Translations under genes and position numbers: made by a program
From: Simmondsia chinensis
Lineage: Eukaryota > Streptophyta > Magnoliopsida > Caryophyllales > Simmondsiaceae
Direction of reading: 5' to 3'
DNA length: 64,000 nucleotides
NCBI GenBank assembly: GCA_018398585.1
Contig: JAGTTD010000010.1
Coordinates: 28,312,638-28,376,637, forward strand
Part shown: piece after piece, positions 1 to 9,226 of the stretch
Layout: each line of letters starts with the position of its first letter
Numbering within the stretch: position 1 is the first letter of the stretch
The notes under the pieces: generated by a model
The model's database searches: none
What the model saw: the letters and a program-made list of their open reading frames with translations, nothing else
Told to the model about the DNA's origin: nothing

Positions 1-184
1 AATATATCATTATTGTTATTGTTGGTGCCAAAAAAGGAAGATAACAGTAGCCATATAGCAGATCAGCAGCAGCAGCACACGCACAATAGCAAATGACAGG
101 TTATTAACTGAATTTCAACTTCTAACATCTTTTCCCGCCTTTTTGCCAATTTAACCCCATGCCTCGGATTCTCGGTTTGTAACA
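1..184 (-). repeat. Partial 3' LTR of a Ty3/gypsy remnant
   Basis: Read on the minus strand, a purine-rich tract at about 185-202 is followed by TGTTACAAACCGAGAATC, the expected start of a 3' LTR. The LTR runs off the left edge of the window, so its other end and any target-site duplication cannot be seen. The sequence just outside the tract resembles the same place in the gypsy copy at 2588-8363, suggesting a related family with a different LTR. Confidence 0.5.
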
Positions 185-202
185 TTCCCTTCTCCTTGAA
201 AA
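185..202 (-). promoter_or_regulatory. Polypurine tract of gypsy remnant
   Basis: On the minus strand this reads as an A/G-rich tract (AAGGAGAAGGGAA) directly before the LTR start. This position and composition are typical of the plus-strand priming tract of LTR retrotransposons. A very similar tract precedes the left LTR of the gypsy element at 2588-8363. Confidence 0.5.
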
Positions 203-242
203 TATTCTTGTCCTCAAGAATGAAAGAGAATGAGACTTGAAA

Positions 243-1298
243 TCACTTCTTGATGTAGAGGTAGAAATTGAAAGTGATGAACTTCCAATCTGAACTGCAA
301 CTGGAGGAAATTCCCTGCTTGCAGTTACTTGTAGCTGGACTGGGAAATGCAGCTGATGAGCACTTGTTACTGCAGTAAATCTTGATGAACAACTCACAAA
401 TATCCTCCCAATAGCATAGCTTCATGATGGAGGCCCTATTAATCAAAATTCCACTCAAAAAATCATTCCGAACTTGCCGATCGGCATGCCGACAATGCAT
501 TTTAGCTACTGGAAGTTTGAAATTATTCACCCAACATAAGAAAACTTGCAAAACATCCATGGTTTTTGATCTAAATTGCATTGGAGGATCCTGAGAGTGT
601 CTATTTTGTTCAAGATTCTTGCTGAAAATTCGACCCTGCACCTGCTCAAATGAATGCATCTGCAACCTGGTAGTTATTTCAATTTCTGTTATGCAATTTT
701 GTGGTCCAACTTCAGCAGGTTGGAGAAGAACTTGAGGCCTAACATTTTTATTAACAATTTGAGGTCCATCTTGAGATCTTTCATCAGCTACTGCAGGTCT
801 AATAGCCACATTAGGAACACAAGATTGCAACTCTTGAATTTCAGTGAACATTTCTTTGAACAGCTGTGGAAGTTGATTAATTTGCTCAATCGATGTCTCT
901 TCAATTTGTTGCTTTTGCTGACTTAATTGATCTTCATTATTCTCATCAACACTCATTGTTTGTTGATTAACTTGATCATCAATCTTTTCCTTAACGTGAT
1001 GAGAATGTTGAGCAATTTTTTCATAAAATGCTTGATCCTGTTCTTCCAACAATTTATGCAATCGATCATCATTTCTTTGCTGATTTGGCTGATTTTCCAA
1101 CTGCATTTGCTGTAATCGTTCTTCCTTATTTGCATACTTATCCAAGAGCATCTTCAACATTTGCTTAATGTTGTCATTTTGCTGCATAATGCAGTCCAAT
1201 TGCTGATCAAACTTAACATTTATTTGGCTGATTCTCGGTTTGTAACAGCCTATTAGGTAAGAGGATAGCAATTTACAAATTTTGTCTTGGTAGGACAT
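243..1298 (-). pseudogene. Ty3/gypsy gag remnant (coiled-coil N-terminal part)
   Basis: The minus-strand reading frame is 351 codons. Residues about 25-160 are rich in Q, N, E, K and L and look like a coiled coil. The segment NDNIKQMLKMLLDKYANKEE closely resembles the gag N-terminal region of the gypsy copy at 2588-8363. There is no zinc knuckle, protease or polymerase, so everything between mid-gag and the polypurine tract has been lost. The first ~35 codons lie in flanking DNA and in an 18-bp LTR tip (1230-1247), so the apparent start codon is not the original gag start. The last ~50 codons cross into the 3' untranslated region. It is a relic, not a host gene. Confidence 0.6.
1230..1247 (-). 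repeat. 18-bp LTR terminus joined to gag
   Basis: The 18 bp TGTTACAAACCGAGAATC (minus strand) is identical to the LTR start at 167-184. Here it is followed directly by gag sequence instead of the rest of an LTR. This fits a deletion that removed nearly all of the 5' LTR, the primer-binding site and the gag start, leaving the outer LTR tip. Confidence 0.5.
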
Positions 1299-2104
1299 AC
1301 ATATATACTTTATTTATTTGACCTCCTATCTTTCAAAATAGAAACTTAGGTTAATCAGATAATCAGCAATCTTTTATTTGGTGCAACCCAACAACTCTAT
1401 TGGTTTTGGAAAACTTTATTTATCAATATATTGTTGTTTTGCACATTCATTTCAAGAAACATGATGAAGTATATGCTTTAGGATAATAAATATCTATTTT
1501 CACATATAAAGCATGAAAATTCTTCATATATATATATTACTGTTAGTTAAGAAATATTTTTTTGAAAATATTAGTTTCCAATTATCAATAAACAACTACT
1601 ATATCTATTTGTAATAGATAATGTGCGTCCCATTTTAATCGATATCAATTGATTTTTGGTTACTTCTCAAAGGAAAAGTTCCTGTTCATATTTTTTAAAG
1701 AGAAATCTATGATCAAAGAAAAAACAAGATCCATTTTCAATCATATTATATATTTACATATTGATTGTTTAATATTTTATGTTTACTATAGTAATTTAAG
1801 TTTAAATTTAGGTTTTTCATTGAATTTAGAATAGCTTATATAAAATTTAATAGCACATGGCATGTTCTATCTCAAATAGAAAAAGAAAATACAAAGAGGT
1901 TAATTACATGAGTTAAAACGTGAAGTTTGATAAATAATCAGTTTCAGTTTTAGTTTTATCTTTTTTTCAGCCTTCAAAAGAATTAAACAAGGTGTTTACT
2001 CGTATCGTTATCATTTTTGGTGAGATAACTCTGCTACCTATTGGAATTTGCTTTTGAAAAATCTATCAAAAAGAAATAAAAATAGATACTTTAAAGGAAT
2101 GCTT
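1248..2104. other. AT-rich stretch, no gene seen
   Basis: I see no conserved coding sequence, RNA gene or terminal repeats here. Short reading frames occur on both strands but have low-complexity AT-driven composition. Confidence 0.5.
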
Positions 2105-2315
2105 ACGAGAAAAGACATCCAACCTAATCCATGTTGTTTTTGAGCCTGGTTTTGGTTCGTGTTTGTGATGTCCTCTCTCCTTTGAGTGTTGTAGGGGTTG
2201 GAGGTTTTGTGCGTAGTCTTCTGCTGGGTTGCCTTGTTTGTTGTGTGTTTGTTGGCGATCTCTTGATCGACCTTATTAATAAATTCTTAATTATTAAAAA
2301 AAAAAAAAAAAAAGT
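2105..2315 (+). mobile_element. 5'-truncated LINE 3' tail
   Basis: A G/T-rich stretch without coding potential ends in AATAAATTCTTAATTATT and then a run of about 18 A (2298-2315). A G/T-rich 3' UTR, a terminal sequence of the TTAATTAT type and a poly(A) tail are typical of plant L1 LINE ends. No LINE coding sequence is attached, consistent with severe 5' truncation at insertion. A processed transcript is the alternative. Confidence 0.4.
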
Positions 2316-2587
2316 AGGAACAATGGCACTAAGAATTATACTATTCCATAAAGCACAGATTTGAAAACTCCTAGGCAATGTAATTTAGAAAAAAGAATAT
2401 CATATTCCCCTATATCTTAGATGACCTTAGACTCGATAGCTCCTCAACAAGCTACTTTATGAGCCCATTTATTCCGTTATTTGTTGTCCATAGATTCCGT
2501 TGTCAAGAAGTGTCAACACTCTTACATGAGTGCTTGTACAACGATTCAAATTTGACTCAACTTAAATATATGCCAATTGAACTCAAT

Positions 2588-2969
2588 TGTTAGCTTCCAA
2601 TTAAGAATTGAAAGTATAACCTAGTAGAAGAAAGAGTAAAGGTGAGAAGAGAAGTGAAAGGGGATGAGAAATAGAGAAAGAGATGAGAAAAGAGAGTTAA
2701 TTCCAAAAGAAAATCAGTTTGTATTTCGTTGAATGATGAGATTAGAAGCTTAATATCCTATTTATAGACCTAGGAATACAATGAATCAAGACCAACCGAC
2801 TCAACCTCCAAAAACAGAATTTCGCGCCTAAAACTGTAGCCGCACATAACTAGCCATTTTGGCGCCCAATTGACTCAACTAATTTTTAAAAAACATAAAA
2901 CTCAACTCTTGAAAACAATACTCAGCCACTAATACAAAAATTACAATTAAATTCTAACGATTCATAACA
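2588..2969 (-). repeat. 3' LTR of gypsy element
   Basis: This 382-bp direct repeat pairs with 7982-8363. It begins TGTTAGCTTCC and ends ATTCATAACA on the plus strand. A minus-strand TATAAATA box lies at 2759-2766. Differences from the partner are mostly transitions. Confidence 0.93.
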
Positions 2970-2983
2970 TTCCCTCCCACTTG
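2970..2983 (-). promoter_or_regulatory. Polypurine tract of gypsy element
   Basis: On the minus strand this reads AAGTGGGAGGGAA immediately before the LTR start TGTTATG. It is in the right place to prime plus-strand DNA synthesis. Confidence 0.8.
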
Positions 2984-2998
2984 AGAAGCTTCTTGTCC

Positions 2999-3416
2999 TC
3001 AAGAAGTGAAGCTCGAAAATTGGCTCTTCAAGAAATTGCAATCTTCCCAAGTCATCAAACCCTTGTCCAAGTTGCACCAAGACACCAAAACTTCCTGCAT
3101 AACACCACAATCATGCTGCAGCGATCTTCGAGCCTTTATAGCAGCAGGCTGCAGCACCAGCAGGCCGCTCGTTTCAGCAGCAGGAGGATCCCGAGCAGCT
3201 GCAGCTCCCTTTTTAACCTGCATTTTAAGTAAGGACACGTGAAACATGGGGTGAATGTATGAATGGGTAGGTAAGTCGAGCTTATAAGCAACATTGCCAA
3301 TTTTCTCCAGAATTTTGTACGGGCCAAAGTATCGAGCACTTAGCTTGACATTACGCCTGACAGCCAAGGAGGACTGTCTATACGGTTGTAATTTAAGGTA
3401 GACCATGTCACCAACG
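2999..3416 (-). pseudogene. Integrase C-terminal part with chromodomain-like tail
   Basis: On the minus strand this encodes the integrase C-terminal beta-barrel region ([20 protein letters not shown], then [19 protein letters not shown]), a linker, and a short tail with [17 protein letters not shown]. The last motif matches the core of retrotransposon chromodomains, which in chromoviruses are thought to steer integration to heterochromatin. It is one base out of frame with the upstream integrase. The shift lies in or near the T run at about 3437-3444. The chromodomain looks short, as is common for gypsy-type C-termini. Confidence 0.8.
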
Positions 3417-4391
3417 TCATAGCTTTTGTCTACCCTTTTTTTTATCAGCGTAGTACTTCATCCAAGCTTGAGCTTGGTGGAGATTGTCCTTAAGTTCTTG
3501 CAACAATTGCCTCCTCTGCTGCATAAAGTCTGTTACTGCAGAACCGGTGCTCTTCGGTTGTTGTAACATCATAGGAGAGGGAGGAGGGTAGCCGTACAAT
3601 GCTTGGAAGGGTGAAGTGCCAATGGACGTGTGGAAGAGGGTATTGAACCAAAATTCGGCTAAGGAAAGCCAACGGTTCCACTCCTTGGGCCTCAAGAAGA
3701 CCATACTCCGAAGGTACTGCTCTATACATTGGTTGACTCATTCAGTTTGGCCATCCGTTTGAGGATGATAAGAGGAACTGAGTGCCAACGTAGTACCCAT
3801 CAACTTAAACAACTCTCTCCAAAATGTACTTGTGAAAATCTTGTCTCGATCGGACACAATGGATTGCGGCAATCCATGTAATTTGTAAATATTGTCAAGG
3901 AAGATCCTTGCCAATTTTTCAGCGGTGATGGGTCAAGCAAGAGTAATGAAATGACTAAACTTGGTGAAACGATCCACCACTACCCATATGACCTCCTTGC
4001 CTTCGGACATCGGTAGTCCCTTAATGAAATCCATGCTAATGTGAACCCAAGCCCCCTCCGGAATGGGAAGAGACTGAAGAAGTCCCTTGTAACGAGGATC
4101 TCCTAACTTCGTTTGTTGACAAACTTCACAAGACTTCACGTAATCACTTACATCTTTTTTCATACTCGGCCATGTAAAATATGCTTTGACTCGATGATAG
4201 GTGCCTTCTACACCCTCGTGACCACCCCAAGCAGCATCATGTGAAGCTTGGATGACCAATTTTCTCAAATCAGTGGCTGAACCAACATACAACAGACCTA
4301 TGATACGGATTAGCCCCTGCTGCACAGTGATACCAGTGTCTGCAGCAACGATCTTTGCATCGCGTGTGAGGACAACAACGACCAGATTTTC
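3417..4391 (-). pseudogene. Ty3/gypsy integrase (zinc-binding and catalytic core)
   Basis: The minus-strand translation shows an HHCC zinc-binding region (ASHD, GGHEG, SCEVCQQ) followed by an integrase core with MDFIKGLP (first catalytic Asp), SDRD (second Asp) and the TDGQTE motif (catalytic Glu). It would join the reverse-transcribed DNA to the host chromosome. In-frame stops fall at 3933-3935 and just after the catalytic Glu at about 3738-3740. Both look like CGA to TGA changes. A frameshift follows near 3440. All three catalytic acidic residues are still encoded but the reading frame is broken. Confidence 0.85.
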
Positions 4392-5063
4392 CTAAGCAAA
4401 AGGGTCCCTCTCATAGTACTTATGTAACTCTTCCACCCAAGAAGGAATTACCACGGTAACAGCAGCACAGGTGGCCTGATTTTCGTCCTCAAACTGCCTT
4501 GACAGAGCATCCGCAGCAGTGTTCTCCTTACCACTTCTATATTCGATGTCGTAATCAAGGCCTAACATTTTCATGAGACCTTTCTTTTGAATCCTCGTCA
4601 CGATCTTTTGTTCAAGGAGATACTTGAGACTTTGATGATCCGTTCGAATGATGAACTTACGACCCTCCAAGTATTGCCTCCATTTCTCCACGGCTAAGAG
4701 GATGGCTAAATATTCCTTCTCATATGTCGACATCGCTTGATGTTTAGGGCTAAGAGCTTGGCTCAAATAAGCTATAGCCCACCCTTTTTGAGCAAGAACA
4801 GCCCCTATACTAGTACCACTTGCATCGGTCTCCAAAATGAAGCTTTCAGTAAAGTCCGGCATCGCCAAAACTGGTGCAGCACACATTGCGGCTTTAAGGG
4901 CTTCAAATGCGGCCTGAGATCTCTCGTTCCATGTAAAAGCATCCTTCTTCAAGAGCTCGGTTAAGGGTTTGGCAATAGAACCATATTCCTTAATAAATTT
5001 TCTATAATACCCGGTCAACTCCAAGAAACCTCTCAATTTCTTCAAGGTGATCGGAATTGCCCA
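4392..5063 (-). pseudogene. Ty3/gypsy RNase H domain
   Basis: This follows the reverse transcriptase in the same frame, after a stop at 5064-5066. It shows the thumb/connection motif LRGFLELTGYYRKFI. The RNase H signatures are ETDAS (first Asp), YEKEYLAI (Glu), TDHQSLKYLL (second Asp) and TAADALSR (last Asp). All four expected acidic residues are present. The domain would degrade the RNA strand during reverse transcription. The frame ends at a TAG (4392-4394), probably a former CAG. Confidence 0.88.
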
Positions 5064-5957
5064 TTATTGCATTGCACGGATCTTGTTAGGATCAGTAGAC
5101 ACTCCCTCGTGTGTGATGATATGACCCAAATACTCGAGCTTATCTTGAGCAAACAAACACTTGGACATCTTTGCAAAGAACTTGTTTTGCCGCATCAATT
5201 CAAACACTTGTCGGAGGTGAGTGAGATGAGCTTCATATGTTGAGCTATAAATCAGTATGTCGTTGAAGAAAACGAGCACTGACTTCCTCAAACAAGGCTT
5301 GAAAACATCGTTCATGGCTGCTTGAAAAGTGGCCAGATCATTTGTCAAGCCGAAAGGCATAACAACAAACTCGAAATGGCCATGGTGAGTTTGAAAAGCT
5401 GTCTTGTAAATATCTGGCTCGAGGACCCTGATTTGATGGTATCCTTGCCTCAAATCTAGCTTAGAAAAGAAGCACGCACCATGTAATTCATCGAGCAAAT
5501 CATCTATGATCGGAATGGGAAACTTATCCTTCACCGTTAGAGCATTCAACCGGTGGTAGTCAATACACATTCTAGTAGAGCCATCTTTCTTCTTCACAAG
5601 GATCAAGGGTGAAGCAAAAGGACTATGGCTTGGTCTAATAAAGTTCATGTGAAAAAGTTCCTCCACTTGCCTCTCTATCTCTGACTTTTGGCCGTGTGCA
5701 TATCGATAAGGCCTAATCTTCACCGGATCAACATTTGCACGCAAAGGAATGGCATGGTCCACACTCCTTGGAGGAGGAAGACTCTTAGGTGGCTCAAAGA
5801 TGTCACCAAATTCATCCACTAAGGACTGCACTTCGGGTTGAATTCCCTGCTGCAGCTCAACCGAAGCTATCATGAACAAATGACCTATCCATTGTATTGC
5901 TTTCTTCTTGATCCCCTCGTGCACACATTTGCCACCAATTATCTTGAGTTGAGCTTC
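5064..5957 (-). pseudogene. Ty3/gypsy reverse transcriptase
   Basis: The minus-strand frame has all main reverse transcriptase blocks: PYRYAHGQKSEIE, a fingers motif SPFASPLILVKKKDGSTRMC, FSKLDLRQGYHQIRV, and TAFQTHHGHFEFVVMPFGL. The catalytic box reads VFFNDILIYS instead of the usual FFDD, because a GAC codon is now AAC. Loss of the first Asp of the metal-binding pair would be expected to inactivate the enzyme. Stops bound the segment at 5958-5960 (TAG) and 5064-5066 (TAA), both explicable as glutamine codons changed by C to T. Confidence 0.9.
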
Positions 5958-6499
5958 CTATGACATGCATTTCAAGGATACTTTGGTGCCATGAACCTCA
6001 AATGCCACGGTCATCTTATCAAAATCAAATATAACTGGGTTGAAGGTCCTCATCCAATCCACCCCTAGCACCATATCACAACCTCCCAAAGGAAGAACTC
6101 TGAAATCAAAGGTGAAGTGATGTTCTTGCATAGTCCATGGGAATGCTATGCACTTGTTATGAATGGTTAAAGAATTGCCATCAGCCACCATCACTTGCAA
6201 AGGGTGAGTTTTTATTGCTTCATGCCTTGCCTTCTTACTCAACTTAGGATCGATGAAACTATGTGTACTCCCACTATCAATGAGGATAATGATGGAATGT
6301 TTTCCAGCCTTACCTTTGATTTTGATAGTGTTATGAGCTCCACCACCGGTTAAAGCCTTCATTGATATCTCCACTTCATCTTCACTCAATTCATCTTGTG
6401 AAGAATCATCAACACTGTCACTTTCTGCTGCTAAATGTTCACTGCCTGTTTCAGCTTCAACACGGGTCCCTTTAGCACACATTATTGCTTGTGTTTTGC
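5958..6499 (-). pseudogene. Ty3/gypsy aspartic protease
   Basis: The translation contains IIILIDSGSTHSFIDPKL, with the DSG active-site triad of retropepsin-like proteases, and a downstream hydrophobic-hydrophobic-G motif in MVLGVDWM. The enzyme would cut the Gag-Pol polyprotein. It is continuous with gag and in frame with the downstream reverse transcriptase but for the stop at 5958-5960. The catalytic residues look intact. Confidence 0.85.
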
Positions 6500-7943
6500 A
6501 CCTATGTCTAGGCTGATATGGCTGGTTACAACGAAAGTAAAGTTTCACCAAGCTTCTGTCCACAGCACGTTTAAATCCAGCACCAGATTCTGCACCAGCA
6601 CCAGAACCTGTTCTCTGTTGTGGCCTGTACTTGCTATTTGGCTGCTTAAATCTGTCACTCGGTTGGACATGAGTGGCTTCTATCAATTTTGCCTTGTTAT
6701 AAGCACTTGACAAGGTCTTAGGACCAATAGCATTCACCATGTTCTTAATCCTAGGCTTTAATCCACTTATAAAGCAAGACACATAATATGACTCGGTATC
6801 CTCGGGAGCTATAGACAAAACGGACAACAAACTGGCTCTTAAATTCTCAAATCTAAGCATGTACTCACTCACAGTTGAAGTTTGAGATTATTTGTTAAAA
6901 TTATCCACAACGGCCGTTGATTCTGCTTCTCCATAACGTTCACACATTTCTTCTAAGAATTGGCCCCAAGAAAGGTTCGGTTTGCTCTTCAACAAACTGT
7001 AATACCACACCTCATGGTCGCCATGTAGATGTACTGCAGCTAATTGGAGTTTTTCATCATCAGGAATGTCATAATACATGAAGTACCTATCACACCTTCT
7101 AAGCCATGATTCCGGTAATTTGCCATCAAAAGGATTAATTTCAACCCTTGGCTGCCTATGATTACCACTCTTACCACTAGATATCATGTCATTACTCACA
7201 TTTCTATGCTGATAATGTTGATCAGGAGGTCTGTCCAAATGTTCGAACTCATCAGAATCAGCACTGCATTGCAAAACTGAGTTCTGAGGCCTGGTGTTGT
7301 GGTCTGAATTCGAAGCTTCAGGTCTGCAAAGTGCCTATCCAGAGACTCGATTTTGATTGTCTACATCAAATTCATGTTGCAGAGATTGATTTTCTGCTGA
7401 TCTAATGTTAATTGAAGGTCCTACAGCCGCTTGAACTATTGAAGATTTGTCACGGTTCCTTACCAAAATCTCAGGTCTGTCAACATGTCCTTGCTGCTGA
7501 TCGGTCTCTTGCTGCTGAAAGATCTGACTTGCAGGCTTCAAAATCGCATCAACACTTGATTCTTTTTGTTTATTAACCTGATCTTGTAATTTTTCGATTT
7601 TATCTTCAATTTGGTGCAGCCTCTCTTCCTTATACAAATCTTTATCTAAAATCAATTTCAACATTTAATGAATGTTATTGTTACTCTCGAGTAACTTTTG
7701 TTCTTGCTGATCAAACCTAGATTTGAGCTCGATTTGCTGCTCCTCAAACTTAGCATCAAACTTAGCATTAAGCTGTTCTATCTTGTCATTCCAATCTCGG
7801 TGATGATCACCTGATACATTAGCTCTAGAACTCCTAACTGCAGCAACAAAATCCAATCCAGAACCTGGTGCATTGGCTCCTCCAGCTCCAGATCTGGTTC
7901 TAACGCCTTCAATCATATTTTTCTTTGATTTTGCCAGCCTCAA
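6500..7943 (-). pseudogene. Ty3/gypsy gag
   Basis: The protein starts at an ATG at 7943 about 20 bp inside the primer-binding site and is in one frame throughout, with stops at 7665-7667, 7335-7337 and 6888-6890. Residues about 45-200 form a Q/E/K-rich coiled-coil-like region. The capsid-type region follows (NPFDGKLPESWLRRCDRYF, then WGQFLEEMCERYGE). A zinc-knuckle of the C-x2-C-x7-H-x2-C type lies at about 6503-6545, but its first Cys is Tyr (YFRCNQPYQPRHRC). Comparison with the related gag at 243-1298 suggests the 7665 stop replaced a Gln codon. Confidence 0.85.
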
Positions 7944-7964
7944 TCAATCAATTGATTGCTTGAA

Positions 7965-7981
7965 CCAGCTCTGATACAAAT
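7965..7981 (-). promoter_or_regulatory. Primer-binding site (tRNA-Met type)
   Basis: On the minus strand, directly after the right LTR, the sequence reads TTTGTATCAGAGCTGGTTC. This resembles TGGTATCAGAGC, the complement of the plant initiator tRNA-Met 3' end, with a substitution near the start. Confidence 0.8.
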
Positions 7982-8363
7982 TGTTAGCTTCCAATTAAGA
8001 ATTGAAAGTCTAACCTAGTAGAAGAAAGAGTTAAGGTGAGAAGAGAAGTGAAAGGGGATGAGAAATAGAGAAAGAGATGAGAAAAGAGAGTTAATTCCAA
8101 AAGGAAATCAGTTTGTATTTCATTGAATGATAAGATTACAAGCTTAATATCCCATTTATAGACCTAGGAATACAATGAATCAAGGCCAACCGACTCAACC
8201 TCCAAAAACAAAATTTCGTGCCTAAAACTGCAGCTGCACATAACTAGCCATTTTGGCGCCCAAACGACTCAACTAATTTTTAAAAAACATAAAACTCAAC
8301 TCTTGAAAACAATACTCAGCCACTAATACAAATATTACAATTAAATTCTAACGATTCATAACA
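7982..8363 (-). repeat. 5' LTR of gypsy element
   Basis: This 382-bp repeat pairs with 2588-2969, with the same TG and CA ends and no length difference. The minus-strand TATA box has become TATAAATG at 8153-8160. It would supply the promoter for the element transcript. Confidence 0.93.
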
Positions 8364-8679
8364 TAATCTCACTGAAACAGAGAACAAATGGAGTTCTGTA
8401 GAAGTTGAACAAAATCAAAGAGATGGGAAATTTAAAAACTCAAGAAAGCAACTATGATAAAAATCAATTTTGTATTCTTAGTTGGATTAATTAGAAGTAT
8501 TTAGATCTTTTTTGTAGGTAAGAGAAGTCTCAATTCGCCTAGGAAAGAAGAATAATAGTCATTGAAAAGAATTAGATTTCAAAAAGGTAGTCATTACAAG
8601 CTTTTGTATTGGGTGCAACAAACAACATCACCATGATTCTTAAAAAGTGATGACAACATTTGGCTACTTAAATTTTGGC
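8364..8679. other. No gene seen
   Basis: AT-rich flank of the gypsy element without recognisable coding sequence, terminal repeats or RNA gene. Confidence 0.4.
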
Positions 8680-8846
8680 AAATTAAAATAATGGAGTTCG
8701 GAGGTTTATACCCCTTATGATGTGGCTCTGATTGGAATTTAGTATTTAAAAGAGTGTGCTGCTGTTCCTTGTACTTTCTTGTAATTCTGCTAGATTTGCT
8801 TTGATTTAATGAACTTTAATTATCAAAAAAGCAAAAAAAAAAAAAA
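8680..8846 (+). mobile_element. 5'-truncated LINE 3' tail
   Basis: A T/G-rich non-coding stretch ends in TTTAATGAACTTTAATTATC, followed by AAAAAAGC and a longer A run (8831-8846). This end structure (an ORF2 3' UTR finishing in TTATC plus poly(A)) is typical of plant L1 LINEs. No coding sequence remains. Confidence 0.45.
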
Positions 8847-8997
8847 GCGCTTCACCATACAAGCATTATGCACAACCTTTCAAAATCAAGAACAAATCAT
8901 GTGATCACTTACATGCACAAGATTACCCATAATATAGTATATACCGCAGTCACAAAGAAATTTATCACAAAGCTAATATTAAAACTTTAATGCACGC

Positions 8998-9226
8998 TTT
9001 TTTTCCCCCCAATAATTAGTGGCGTGGTTGCAAAACAAAATAGGTGCTCCATCTAGCGAGCCCTAAGACAACCCACTAAAAAGCGGGGCTCAAAAAGATA
9101 GAGACAGAAAACATAACACGGCTACGAGCGAAAAACAGACAAAACAAACAGGCATAGCAGAATGATCCTCAATAAACTATTATGAATGATTCGGATTTAG
9201 GGTATTCCAAAAAGAATAAAAGGCGT
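8998..9226 (-). other. 3' UTR-like end of the LINE derivative
   Basis: Between the ORF1 stop and the A run there are only 229 bp. They are T-rich on the minus strand and end CACTAATTATTGGGGGG plus seven A. The shared words GTCTCTATCTT and CACTAATTATTG link it to the tail at 62905-63130. Confidence 0.5.

Larger units (their letters stand above)
2588..8363 (-). mobile_element. Ty3/gypsy chromovirus-like LTR retrotransposon
   Basis: The element is 5,776 bp with two 382-bp LTRs (2588-2969 and 7982-8363) bounded by TG and CA. It has a tRNA-Met-like primer-binding site next to the right LTR and a polypurine tract next to the left LTR. Domains run right to left on the minus strand: gag, protease, reverse transcriptase, RNase H, integrase, chromodomain-like tail. 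The whole polyprotein lies in one frame as far as about 3440, interrupted by eight stop codons, then shifts by one base. Domain order and chromodomain place it among plant chromoviruses; Reina-type is my best guess. I found no matching 5-bp target duplication (flanks TCAAT and TAATC). The LTRs differ at roughly 15 positions by eye (about 4%), so it is fairly young but dead. Confidence 0.92.

Noticed and set aside
122..397. 91-codon minus-strand frame at the left edge
   Set aside because: It overlaps the polypurine tract and LTR of the gypsy remnant. Its CYKPRI peptide is only the LTR tip read in one frame.
2131..2364. Plus-strand frame across a LINE-like tail
   Set aside because: The frame crosses the poly(A) run and gives a lysine tract. 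It is part of an untranslated tail.
6435..6710. 91-codon plus-strand frame
   Set aside because: Antisense to the gypsy gag zinc-knuckle region; no independent support.
2583..8368. Target-site duplication of the first gypsy element
   Set aside because: The flanking 5-mers TCAAT and TAATC do not match, so no duplication is claimed.
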